Assembly: GCA_016713335.1 (NCBI GenBank) | Contig: JADJPH010000019.1 | Span: forward strand, 1 to 64,000 | Length of the DNA: 64,000 nt | Reading direction: 5' to 3' | Source of the DNA: Candidatus Fredericiella danica | Lineage (GTDB): Bacteria > Chloroflexota > Anaerolineae > Caldilineales > Caldilineaceae | Shown here: positions 49,692 to 58,846 of the stretch, piece after piece | Layout of the letters: the number at the start of each line of letters is the position of its first letter | Position numbering within the stretch: position 1 is the first letter of the stretch | Position numbers and translations under genes: made by a program | Notes under the pieces: model-generated | Databases searched by the model: none | Told to the model about the DNA's origin: nothing | Seen by the model: only the letters and a program-made list of their open reading frames with translations

Positions 49692-50943
49692 ATGGCGGTT
49701 GAGTTCTATATCCACAAAATGTCTGAACACATGGATTCGGCCGAAATCATCGAGTGGTTGGTGCGCGAGGGCGATACTGTCACCGAACACCAGCCACTGA
49801 TTGAAGTCATGACCGATAAGTTTACGGTTGAAGTGGAGGCGCCAGCCGCCGGCGTTGTCAAGGGGATTCGACCCGGCTGCATCAAGGGTGCGATCGTTCC
49901 AGTGGGTGAACCGCTCTGCTACATTGCCACCGCCAATGAACAGGTGCGCGCATTGTCACCGTTCGATCCGAGTCTGGTTGAGACCCCTTCTCCGGCCAGC
50001 GCATCGACGCTGCCTGTTGCGCCATTCATGGAGAGCGTCGGGCGTATTAAGTCCACCCACTGGCGCGCAAGATGGCCAGGATTTGGGGGTGGATATCGAG
50101 CAACTTAAGGGCACTGGTCCGGGGGGGCGCGTCGTTGAAGCCGACATCCGAGCCTACTTGAAAGAGCGCGCAGCACCCGCTTCACCACCGCCGCCAGCCG
50201 TTCACCTGCCCTCTGCCCCTGCTGGCGATCACTGGCAGGAATTGACACCAATCCAGCGGATCACGGGTGAACGCACGCGCGAAAGCGTCGTCAATGCCCC
50301 GCAGTTTGCGCTGGAACTTTCGGCTGATGCCACGAACCTGCTTTGGCTGCGCGATGCGCTTGATGCTCGATTCACGTTGGAGGCACGCGCCCGGCTCTCG
50401 TTGACGAGCCTGTTGGTCAAGTTGGTGGCGGCGACGCTGCGCGAGCACCCGCGCGCCAATGCCGAACTCGTCCAGAATAAGCTGCTGCTACACGATGAGG
50501 TGAACATCGGCGTTGCCGTAGGTGCGGAGAACGGTCTGTATGTACCGGTTGTCAAAGCGGCCGATCACAAGAATCTGCCAACGATAGTCGCCGAGGTCGC
50601 GGCATTTCAAGAAAAGGCGCAAAAAGGCCACTTCAAGGCTGAAGATCTGGCCGGAGGCACCTTCACAATCTCGAATCTAGGGATGTTTGGCATCGAGCGC
50701 TTCGCGGCCATTGTGAATCCACCACAGAGCGCCATCCTGGCGGTCGGCGCCGTGATCAAGATCCCGGTCGTCCTTCCCAATGATGTGGTTGGCGTGCAGC
50801 CGCGGATGAATCTGACGCTTACCGTGGATCATCGCGTCATGGATGGGGTGCAGGGTGCACGTTTCTTAGCGGCGCTCAAAGAAAAGATCGAAAAGCCATA
50901 TTTCCTGATCGACGGGAGGTCGCAGCATGCAACTCGAACATAA
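49692..50943 (+). CDS. Dihydrolipoyl acyltransferase E2 (set 2), frameshifted
   Basis: A lipoyl domain with lipoyl-Lys in EVMTDKFTVEVEAP (about residue 43) is followed by a linker, a subunit-binding domain (KMAQDLGVDIEQLKGTGPGG), and a catalytic domain with TPIQRITGERTRESV, GTFTISNLGMFGIERF and DHRVMDGVQ. Frame changes near 50055 break the gene between the lipoyl and binding domains. The N-terminus MAVEFYIHKMSEHM is the usual start of the lipoyl domain and starts at ATG 49692. The set 2 catalytic domain has the expected HxxxDG. The stop overlaps the SDR start by 17 bases. Confidence 0.85.
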
Positions 50944-51679
50944 GGTTGCTGTAATTACCGGGGCTGGCTCCGGCATTGGCCAGGCAACGGCGCAACTTTT
51001 TGCAGCCACGGGCGCTAAGGTTGTCGTTGCTGATCTTGACGAAATTGCCGGCGCCGCCACAGTTGACTTGATCCGTGCCAGCGGTGGCGCCGCCACCTTC
51101 GTCCGCGTGGATGTTGCCGATCCTCAACAGGTCGACGCCATGGTCAGCGTTGCGCTGGACAGGTATGGCGGGATCGACATTCTCTTTAACAATGCCGCCA
51201 TGCTGGTTTTCGGCAAGGTTGTGGACACGCCGTATGCGACATGGCAGCGCGTGATGAATGTCAACCTGAATGGTGTCTTCCTCTGCTGCAAGGCAGTCAT
51301 CCCCCACATGCTTGCACGGGGCGGTGGCTCAATCATCAACATGTCGTCATCTACCGGCGCGCACGACGGAAACGGCAACGCGGCAGCCTATGTGACGTCA
51401 AAAGGCGGGGTCACCCTCCTGACGCGATGTCTGGCAATCGACCACGCGCAAGATGGAATTCGTGTGAACGCAATTGCGCCGGGTCCAACCGACACGCCGA
51501 TGCTGCGGGGCATCATGACACCGGCGCAAATTGACGCCTTTGCAGCGACATTTCCGGCACGCCGTTTGGGTCAGCCCAGGGAAATCGCCCAGGCTGCGCT
51601 CTTCCTGGCTTCTGATGCAGCATCCTTTGTCACCGGCAGCGTGCTGGCGGTCGATGGTGGCCAGACGGCGCAAGTTTGA
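50927..51679 (+). CDS. SDR-family oxidoreductase
   Basis: An intact 250-residue classical short-chain dehydrogenase. NAD(P)-binding TGAGSGIG (about 11-18), an Asp after the second strand (VVVADLDE, suggesting NAD), NNAA, Ser in INMSSSTG (about 142) and the catalytic YVTSK (Tyr about 155, Lys about 159) are all present. PGPTDTPM and the C-terminal VDGG also fit. Probable role: oxidation of a sugar alcohol or hydroxyketone. GGGAGG upstream sets the start inside the E2 gene. A GntR regulator follows. Confidence 0.87.
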   Translation: MQLEHKVAVITGAGSGIGQATAQLFAATGAKVVVADLDEIAGAATVDLIRASGGAATFVRVDVADPQQVDAMVSVALDRYGGIDILFNNAAMLVFGKVVDTPYATWQRVMNVNLNGVFLCCKAVIPHMLARGGGSIINMSSSTGAHDGNGNAAAYVTSKGGVTLLTRCLAIDHAQDGIRVNAIAPGPTDTPMLRGIMTPAQIDAFAATFPARRLGQPREIAQAALFLASDAASFVTGSVLAVDGGQTAQV

Positions 51680-51697
51680 ACCACAAGGGAATCAATC

Positions 51698-52462
51698 ATG
51701 TTTTCAAGTGAGGGCAGTGGGGTGGAATCTGAGATGCTGTTCACCACGGTTGGCGTAAAGGATTCATTGGTCGAACGCGTTGTCGCCAATATCCAGCAGT
51801 TGATCGTGGATGGCCAGCTCGCTCCTGGGACGCGGCTGCCACCCGAACGCGAGTTGGCAGAGCGAATTGGCGTCAGCCGCACAGCGTTGCGCGAGGCGGT
51901 CCGGATCCTGGTGGCGCGTGGCCTCTTGGAGACGCGCCATGGTGTTGGCACCGTCGTACGCGAGGTCGGTAGCGATCAGTTTCTCGAACCACTCAACCTG
52001 CTTCTCCAATTGCGTGACATCTCTATCGATCAACTGCATCAGGTGCGCCTGATTCTGGAGATCGGGATCGTGAAGCTGGCTGCGGCCAACGCTACCGAGG
52101 AAGATCTGATGGAGCTGCGTAGCATCTTGGATGCAATGGGCGAAAAACTGGAGGACATCCCCGTATTTGTGGGCCTCGATGATGATTATCATCGCGCGCT
52201 GGCGCGTGCGACACACAACCCGTTGTTGGAAGTGCTGGCGGAGTCGATCGGCTCGATCATGCACGCAGTCCGCCTGAAAGTACACCAGTTCACGCTGATC
52301 TACGCCATGGCCATTCCCGATCACTGGAAAATTCTGGCGGCAGTCGCCGCTCGAGATCCGCAAGCGGCCGCGGACGCGATGCAACGCCATCTCGACAACG
52401 CACGGCGTTTCCAGGAGGAATACCTGGCACTCGAAAGAGTGGTGCAACCCGTAGCGGACTAG
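51698..52462 (+). CDS. FadR-type GntR family transcriptional regulator
   Basis: 254 residues. The winged helix has ANIQQLIVDGQLAPGTRLPP, ELAERIGVSRTALREAVRIL and TRHGVGTVVREVG, diagnostic of GntR. The C-terminal FCD/FadR ligand-binding domain has LRDISIDQLHQVRLILEIG, DDDYHRALARATHNP and DAMQRHLDNARRF. FCD members usually bind carboxylate or sugar-acid metabolites through a metal site. A C-terminal His (DHWKILAAV) supports a metal-binding pocket. It sits inside the catabolic operon, so it is probably a feedback regulator of it, sensing a sugar acid such as apionate or erythronate. Confidence 0.85.
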   Translation: MFSSEGSGVESEMLFTTVGVKDSLVERVVANIQQLIVDGQLAPGTRLPPERELAERIGVSRTALREAVRILVARGLLETRHGVGTVVREVGSDQFLEPLNLLLQLRDISIDQLHQVRLILEIGIVKLAAANATEEDLMELRSILDAMGEKLEDIPVFVGLDDDYHRALARATHNPLLEVLAESIGSIMHAVRLKVHQFTLIYAMAIPDHWKILAAVAARDPQAAADAMQRHLDNARRFQEEYLALERVVQPVAD

Positions 52463-52482
52463 TGAATAAGGACCAATGCCCC

Positions 52483-53513
52483 ATGTCCAATCTCCGTTTT
52501 GCCGTGCTCGGCACAGGTTTCTGGTCACTATTTCAAATCCCCGCCTGGCGCGAAGTGGGTGGTGTAGAACTCGTTGCCTGCTACAACCGCACCGTCGCCA
52601 AGGCCGAGGCCGTAGCCGCCCAATTCGATATCCCACGGGTCTATGCGGACCCGGAAGAACTGCTCCGGAACGAAACGCTGGACTTTGTGGACATCATTAC
52701 GGAGGTGCCGGCGCATGAACCGCTCGTTCTGCTCGCGCAAAGTACAAGGTGCCGGTCATTTGCCAGAAACCGATGGCCGGGAGCTACGAATCAGCGAAGC
52801 GGATGGTGGATGCATGCAAGGATGCCGGCGTCCCGTTCTTTGTCCATGAGAACTACCGCTGGCAGGCGCCCGTGCGCGAGGCCAAGCGGCTCGTGGACGA
52901 AGGACGCATTGGGGAATTGTTCCGAGGACGCTTTGAGTTTCGCCACTGCCTGCCCGAGTTCGCCTGGGACAACCAGCCCCTCCTGAAAAAACTCGAACGG
53001 CTCGTGTTGGCGGACCAGGGCAGCCACCAATTCGACCTTGCGCGCTTCTTCTTTGGTGAATTCAAGAGTATCTATGCCCAACATTTGCGTGTGCGCGATG
53101 ACATTGCCGGCGAAGATGTCGCCACGGCGCTCCTGCGTTCGCCACAGGCGATTGTCACCGTCCATATCACCTTTGTAACCAAGACTGAAGAACGCCATTT
53201 CCCCGAAACCATGTTCTATCTGGAAGGCAACCGAGGCACGCTCGAACTCAAGCCGGACTTCTGGCTCCATGTAACCACCGCCGCCGGCACCTGGGTTACG
53301 CAGGTCGAGCCACCGCGTTACCCTTGGGCAGATCCCGCATATGACGTCAATCATGCGAGCATGGTGCCCCTACATCAAGATTTTCTAAAGGCGCTGCGCA
53401 CCGGCGCACCCCCTGAAAACACCGGCGAAGACAACTTGAAGACGATGCAACTGGTCTACGCGGCCTATGAATCTGCGGCGCACAATCAGGTGATCTCCCT
53501 GTCCGCAGAGTGA
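52483..53513 (+). CDS. Gfo/Idh/MocA-family oxidoreductase, candidate D-apiose dehydrogenase (frameshifted)
   Basis: The N-terminal Rossmann domain LRFAVLGTGFWSLFQIPAW is followed by VDIITEVPAHEPLVLLA. The frame shifts near 52742. After it, KVPVICQKPMAGSYESAKRM holds the family E/QKP motif, here QKP instead of the common EKP. The C-terminal beta-domain has VHENYRWQAPVREAKRLVDE and GSHQFDLARFFFG, with the usual catalytic His in DQGSHQFD. Start ATG 52483 follows AAGGA. In known oxidative D-apiose pathways a member of this family oxidises D-apiose to apionolactone, and an ApnL-like lactonase and ApnO-like enzyme lie downstream. The family is certain, and the substrate is inferred from context. 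Confidence 0.8.
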
Positions 53514-53582
53514 TTTGTTCACCGTATGAAGCGCACCCGTCGCAGCCTGAACCAGGCCACCAGCCTGACAAGGAGTCCAATC

Positions 53583-54613
53583 ATGAAAGCACTGATGAAG
53601 GATCGGCCAGAACCCGGGCTTTCATTGGTTGACATACCGGAACCAGTACTCCGCAATCCGGATGATGTGCTCTTCAAAGTCGAATATTGCGCCATCTGCG
53701 TCGGTGAAACCAAGGTCTATGACTGGAACGAGTGGGCGGCAAACGATAAGACGTTGGTGCTCCCCACCGTGCTCGGCCATGAAGCGGCAGGTGTCGTCGG
53801 CAGTGGGACCCGCCGTCACGCAATTCAAGCCTGGTGACCGAATCGTCAATGACCCATTGATCTGCGGCACGCCGCCAATGCCGCGCGAAGGTTTCACGAA
53901 CATGTGCGAACGCCAGGATCTACGGCAAACGCCGCGGTGCATTTGCAGAGTATGCCGTATTGCCCGAACGCGTGCTTTGCCCGCTGCCAGACTCGCTCAG
54001 CCTGGAAGAGGGCGCCGTGCTGGAGAATCTGGGGATCGCCGTGCATGCGGTCGAGATCGAACACCATGATCCGGGCGACTGGGCTGTCATCCTCGGCGCG
54101 GGTCCCATTGGCGTTCTGGCTGCGCAAGCATTGGTTGCCGCCGGGGTCAACACCATCATCACCGATCTTTCGCCGGAGCGTCTTGCCTTTGCCGCCGGGC
54201 ATAGCGGTGCGCTGACGGTCAACGTCCGTGAGCAAGATCCGGTGGCAACCGTGTTGCACTACACCCACGGCAAAGGCGCAGATTTCGTGATTGAAATGGC
54301 CGCCAACCAGGCGGCCATGGAGAACGCCTTCGATATGGTGCGGATTCGCGGCACGATCGTAACCATCGGCAGCTTTGATGCCCCAATCACCTTCAATCCA
54401 TTTTTCAAAATGACGCGCCGCGAGATCAGATTACAGTCGGTCATGGGGCGCAATTGAGAAACCTGGCGGCGCATGGTCCAGTTGATCGATGCGGGCAAGG
54501 TGGATCTGAAGCCGCTGATCTCGCACATCCTGCCGATGGCGGAGTATGACCGCGGTTTTACCATGGTAAAAGGTCACAGCGTACAAAAGGTCCTGCTCCA
54601 GCCGGCAGGATGA
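53583..54613 (+). CDS. MDR-type alcohol/polyol dehydrogenase, with frameshifts and an in-frame TGA
   Basis: A zinc-dependent medium-chain dehydrogenase. The catalytic zinc ligands are Cys in YCAICVGETKVYDW and the GHE of VLGHEAAG. The structural zinc Cys cluster is not complete: only CGTPPMPREGFTNMC remains. The Rossmann core is AVILGAGPIGVLAAQALVAAG. Frameshifts lie near 53815 and 53920. An in-frame TGA at 54455-54457 follows MGRN, and the same frame then reads ETWRRMVQLIDAGKVDLKPL to a stop at 54611-54613. Trp (TGG) is expected there. Probable function is polyol or hydroxyketone oxidation. The ribosome binding site (AAGGAG, 7-base spacing) supports the start. Confidence 0.78.
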
Positions 54614-54631
54614 AGAACGGAGGAATTGATT

Positions 54632-54868
54632 ATGGGAGACTTCAACCGGGCGCGGCTTCTGCTGCGCCAGTTCAAAGACAACGCATACCTCACCGATACC
54701 CACATCGACCGCGCGCTCACGGCTGCCAAGAACCCCCAACTCAAAATGAAACTCGAAAACATGCCGGTCCCGCTCACCGCGGAAATGGTGGATGACTATA
54801 TGGGGCCGATCTTGGCGGCGGCGAAGACGGGCAATCTGGCGCTGATCAGAAACGTCGTAGGGGTATGA
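54632..54868 (+). CDS. Small conserved-looking protein of 78 residues
   Basis: Starts at ATG 54632 after GGAGG with 8-base spacing. The sequence is mostly helical: RARLLLRQFKDNAYLTDTHI, then KNPQLKMKLENMPVPLTAEM and a C-terminal GNLALIRNVVGV. I do not recognise a family. The stop overlaps the start of the LarA-family gene (ATGA), which implies translational coupling and perhaps a partner role. Confidence 0.55.
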   Translation: MGDFNRARLLLRQFKDNAYLTDTHIDRALTAAKNPQLKMKLENMPVPLTAEMVDDYMGPILAAAKTGNLALIRNVVGV

Positions 54869-56156
54869 ACATCAAACTTGCGTACGGCAAAGAGGGCCTT
54901 TTCCTGGAACTGCCCGACGCCTGGGACGTGACAGTCATTGAGCCGCGCTATATTCCCGGTCTATCCGATCCCGCCGGTGCGCTCGCGAGTGCACTGCGCA
55001 CGCCAATGGCGGCGTCCCCACTCGCCGCGAAGGTGAAAGGGACGGATCGCGTGGGGATCGTGTTTAGTGACATCACGCGCGCCACCCCGCACGGGATCAT
55101 TCTGCCCGCGGTGCTGGCAGAACTGGAACACGTGCCGTCGGAAAACATCACCCTCTTCTGCGCGCTCGGGACGCATCGGCCAAACACAATCGCTGAACTC
55201 CGCAGCATGTTTGAAATGAGCGGATCGCCCGCCATTGCCGATCGACTTTTGCGTTATCGGATCGTGCAAAATGACGCCTTCAATCCAGCTACACAGGTTC
55301 ATGTCGGGTGCACAAGCCGTGGACACGATATCTGGATCAACCGCGAACTTGCCGCTTGCGACGTCAAGATCTTGACCGGCTTCATCGAGCCACACTTCTT
55401 TGCCGGTTTCTCAGGTGGTGGCAAAGCGCTGATGCCGGGTATGGCAGGCCAACGCACCGTGCTGGGCAACCACGATGCGCAGATGATTGCCAACCCGAAT
55501 GCGACCTGGGGGATCACCCATGGCAACCGATCTGGGAAGAGGTGATGGAAGTTGCCTATACCGTGGGCGGGGCCTTCCTTGTCAACGTCACCCTGAACAA
55601 GCACAAGGAGATCACCGGTATCTTTGCGGGTGATCTGGACCAGGCGCACGCTGCCGGCTGTGCGTTTGTGAAGGAGACCGCGATGGTTCCTGTGCGGAGC
55701 GCCTTCGACGTCGTCATCACGACAAACTCCGGTTACCCCCTGGACATGAATCTCTACCAGGCGGTCAAGGGCATGAGCGCCGCAGCGTTGGTCGTGAAGC
55801 GTGGCGGCGCCATTATCTGCGCTGCCGAATGCAGTGACGGTGTCCCCGAACATGGCCTGTACGGGCAACTGCTGCGTGAGGCCAGTAGCCCGCGCGAATT
55901 GCTCGACCGGATCATGACGCCAGGTTTTCTGAAGCAAGATCAATGGCAGGCGCAAATTCAGGCACAGATCCAACTTCAGGCTGACGTCTACGTTTACAGC
56001 GGCTACCTGGACGATGCGCAAATCCGCAGCGCACTGTTTCTGCCAACCCGCGATCTGGCAGCCACGGTTTCGTCTCTACGACATCGCTATGGACCAGGCG
56101 CCACGGTTTGTGTGCTGCCCGAAGGTCCCCAGACCATCCCGTATGTAATGGCGTGA
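54865..56156 (+). CDS. LarA-family (DUF2088) racemase/epimerase, frameshifted
   Basis: A nickel-pincer-cofactor-type enzyme of the LarA superfamily. DITRATP (about residue 70), FCALGTHRP with a metal-ligand His (about 99), GFIEPHFFAGFSGGGKALMP with His and cofactor-linking Lys (about 170-190), and NHDAQMI with another His are all visible. The family epimerises 2-hydroxy acids such as lactate or sugar acids. No LarB/C/E cofactor genes are nearby, so the cofactor would be made elsewhere. A frameshift near 55527 separates NPNATWGITHGN from the rest, which continues VMEVAYTVGGAFLVNVTLN. Within a sugar-acid operon it may epimerise an acid intermediate. Confidence 0.82.
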
Positions 56157-56166
56157 GGAGAAATGC

Positions 56167-57063
56167 ATGCACTACCATTCTGAAGCGCTGATCACAGACC
56201 TGACCGCCAAAGCCCAGAGCTATCGCATACAGGTGCTGAAGATGGTCTATCAGGCGCAGACCGGACACATCGGCGGCGCGTTCTCAATTGCGGAAGTCTT
56301 AACTGCACTCTATTTTCATCACTTACGACTCGATCCCGCCAATCCCGACTGGGAAGATCGTGATCGCCTGCTCTTCTCAAAAGGCCATGCCTGCGCCATG
56401 TTGTACACCTGTATGGCGCATCGTGGCTTCTTCCCGGTCGAGGAACTCGCCACCTTCCGCCAACTGGACAGCCGGTTGCAGGGGCACCCCGACAAGATGA
56501 AACTTCCTGGCATTGAGGCCTGCGCCGGTCCCCTTGGACATGGGGTTGCCATCGGCGTCGGCATGGCGTTGGCGCAGAAACTTCGGATGCAGGGCGTGAA
56601 ACCTTCCGCATTGAGCGCACCCTCCGGGCGTGCATCCGCAGGACGCACCTACGTCGTGCTCGGCGACGGCGAAATCAATGCCGGCGTGGTGTGGGAGGGC
56701 GCCATGGCTGCAGCCAAGTTCAAGTTGGGCAACCTCACCGCAATTCTCGACTACAACGGCATCCAGCAGACCGGCGCAAGCGCCGACGTGATGCCGACGG
56801 AACCGATTGCAGACAAATGGGAGGCTTTCGGCTGGCACGTGCAGGAGATCGATGGGCACAACATGCAAGAGGTGTTGGCTGCCCTCGATCGTGCAGACGA
56901 AGTTCATGCCAGACCAAGCATCATCATCGCCCGCACCACCAAAGGTAAAGGCGTCAGTTTTATGGAATACGACAACCGGTGGCACGGTGCGCCGCCAAAC
57001 CAGCAACAATATGAAACGGCCCTGGCCGAATTGGAGGAGGGATTGCGAGCATGGCTGCACTAG
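56167..57063 (+). CDS. Transketolase, N-terminal (TPP-binding) subunit
   Basis: 298 residues. It has the transketolase N-half pattern HIGGAFSIAEVLTALYFHHL, LLFSKGHACAMLYTCMA, the TPP motif GDGEINAGVVWEGAMAAAKF (about 166) and NGIQQTG. An insert of about 18 residues (KPSALSAPSGRASAGR) separates the usual LRMQG and YVVLGDG strands. GAGGAG six bases upstream supports ATG 56167. The split two-subunit transketolase is the form described for apulose-4-phosphate transketolase (AptA/AptB) in D-apiose catabolism, although many bacteria have split transketolases. It overlaps the C-terminal subunit by 13 bases. Confidence 0.87.
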   Translation: MHYHSEALITDLTAKAQSYRIQVLKMVYQAQTGHIGGAFSIAEVLTALYFHHLRLDPANPDWEDRDRLLFSKGHACAMLYTCMAHRGFFPVEELATFRQLDSRLQGHPDKMKLPGIEACAGPLGHGVAIGVGMALAQKLRMQGVKPSALSAPSGRASAGRTYVVLGDGEINAGVVWEGAMAAAKFKLGNLTAILDYNGIQQTGASADVMPTEPIADKWEAFGWHVQEIDGHNMQEVLAALDRADEVHARPSIIIARTTKGKGVSFMEYDNRWHGAPPNQQQYETALAELEEGLRAWLH

Positions 57064-58001
57064 TCAATATGCGCAAAGCATACGGTCAGGCATTGGTCCG
57101 CTTAGGCCAGACGCATCCCAACGTGGTCGTGCTTAGCGCCGACGTCTCTAACTCCGACCACTCCTATATGTTCGAGGAAGTCTATCCCGACCGCTTCTTC
57201 AATGTCGGGATCGCCGAACAATCACTGGTCGATGTGGCAGTAGGACTGGCCTATAGCGGCAAGATTCCTTTTGCCAATACCTTCGCCTTCCTCTTTGCCA
57301 CCCGTGCACTGGAGATGGTGCGTACGCACCTTTGCTATGGCGAGGCCAACGTCAAGCTCATGGGCGCCTATGCGGGACTCTCCGATTCCTTTGACGGACC
57401 GACGCACCACGCCATCTTCGACGTCGCGATTCTGCGATCATTGCCAAAGATGACGATCATTACACCCGCCGATGGTGCGGCCATCGATAAATTGCTGCCT
57501 CAAGTGGCGGACTGGCAGGGTCCCGTTTACTTCAGACTCAGCCGCAATGATGTTCCCGTACTCTATGATGACCAATTTGCGCCAGAAATCGGGAAAGCGC
57601 ACCAGGTGCGTGACGGACGCGATGTCACGCTCATCGCCAACGGCGTGATGGTGGAACGTTGTCTCCAGGCGGCCAACATCCTGGCGCAGGCAGGCATTGC
57701 GGCGCGCGTGCTCGACATGCATACGGTCAAGCCACTCGATGTGGATGCCGTCTTGTCAGCAGCACGCGAGACCGGCGCAATTGTCACGGCGGAAGAAGCC
57801 TCCATCGTGGGCGGGCTTGGCGGCGCCGTGGCTGAGGTGCTTGGAGAGACGCTGCCCACCCCGCTGAAACGTGTCGGGATCAATGACCGTTTCACAGAAA
57901 CGGGTCCATATCACGCACTCCTCGATCGCTACGGTCTTGCCGTGAGCGATGTCGTGCATGCGGCAGACCAGGTTCTGCAAATGAAGTCCACAGGGCGGTG
58001 A
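57051..58001 (+). CDS. Transketolase, C-terminal (pyrimidine-binding) subunit
   Basis: 316 residues. The order of features fits the second half of transketolase: MRKAYGQALVRLGQTHPNVV, RFFNVGIAEQSLVDVAVGLA with the catalytic Glu in AEQ, PFANTFAFLFATRALEM, GPTHHAIFDVAILRSLPKM, and a C-terminal Rossmann domain (ARVLDMHTVKPLDVDAVLSA). It completes the TPP enzyme with the gene upstream. Together they move a two-carbon ketol unit from a ketose to an aldose. In this operon the donor could be L-erythrulose or an apulose phosphate. That is inference. Confidence 0.87.
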   Translation: MAALVNMRKAYGQALVRLGQTHPNVVVLSADVSNSDHSYMFEEVYPDRFFNVGIAEQSLVDVAVGLAYSGKIPFANTFAFLFATRALEMVRTHLCYGEANVKLMGAYAGLSDSFDGPTHHAIFDVAILRSLPKMTIITPADGAAIDKLLPQVADWQGPVYFRLSRNDVPVLYDDQFAPEIGKAHQVRDGRDVTLIANGVMVERCLQAANILAQAGIAARVLDMHTVKPLDVDAVLSAARETGAIVTAEEASIVGGLGGAVAEVLGETLPTPLKRVGINDRFTETGPYHALLDRYGLAVSDVVHAADQVLQMKSTGR

Positions 58002-58007
58002 TGCACG

Positions 58008-58835
58008 ATGAAGCTGGCTGTCACGACCTGCACGCCGGAGGTGCCGGTGCCTGTCCCCGTCGCCCTACTTGCCGGCGCTTTTCAGGAGAAACTCCAGAAG
58101 GCCGCGTTACTCGGCTTCGACGGGGTTGAATTGATGACATTGGCGCCTGACTCGATTGACGCCGCGCCGCTACACATCCAACTGGTGGCGTTAGGACTCG
58201 GTGTGGCCGCGATCGCCACCGGCGCGATGTCATTTGCAGGGAAACTCACGTTGCTTGCCACTGACCCCGCTGTGAGTGCGTTGGCGCAGGCGCGTCTGGT
58301 TCAGGCAATCAACCTTGCTGCCGCGCTTGGTGCACCCGTCGTGACCGTGGGTAGTTTTCGTGGGCGCCTGGCAACAGGGGGGCACAACGCGTACGCACGA
58401 GTGGTGTCGATCCTGCATGCAGCCGCGATCGTAGCCGAGCGGCGCGGCGTGCGGCTGGCTATTGAGCCCCTCAACCGGTATGAAACCGATCTGGTGCGTG
58501 ATGTGGAGGAGGGACTGGCGCTCTGCCACGCAGTCGGCAGTCACGCGGTGGGGCTGCTGATCGACACCTTCCATGCCAATATCGAAGAACCTTCGCTGCA
58601 AGAGTCCTTCCGTCGTGCAATCGAGCGCGATCGGCTGTTTCATGTGCATATCGGCGACAGCAATCGACTTGCGCCTGGGTTGGGACATATCAACTTTGCC
58701 ACAATCACCCAGGTGCTGTGCGATACCGGCTATACCGGCTATTTGAGCGCTGAACTACTGCCACAACCAGACCCAGACACTGCCGCCGCATTGACGATTC
58801 GCCACATGCGCGAGTGCCGGTCACGTTCTTGCTAG
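58008..58835 (+). CDS. Xylose-isomerase-like TIM barrel (sugar epimerase/isomerase family)
   Basis: 275 residues of the AP_endonuc_2 superfamily. AALLGFDGVELMTLAPDSID, AIEPLNRYETDLVRDVEEGL (metal-ligand Glu), GLLIDTFHANIEEPSL (Asp, His), HVHIGDSNRLAPGLGHINF (His, Asp) and YLSAELLPQPDP (Glu) give the metal site of the epimerase/isomerase branch. This pattern is shared with D-tagatose 3-epimerase and hydroxypyruvate isomerase relatives. A partial paralogue starts at 63272. It probably isomerises or epimerises a ketose in the pathway. Confidence 0.82.
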   Translation: MKLAVTTCTPEVPVPVPVALLAGAFQEKLQKAALLGFDGVELMTLAPDSIDAAPLHIQLVALGLGVAAIATGAMSFAGKLTLLATDPAVSALAQARLVQAINLAAALGAPVVTVGSFRGRLATGGHNAYARVVSILHAAAIVAERRGVRLAIEPLNRYETDLVRDVEEGLALCHAVGSHAVGLLIDTFHANIEEPSLQESFRRAIERDRLFHVHIGDSNRLAPGLGHINFATITQVLCDTGYTGYLSAELLPQPDPDTAAALTIRHMRECRSRSC

Positions 58836-58846
58836 GAGATCTTCAC

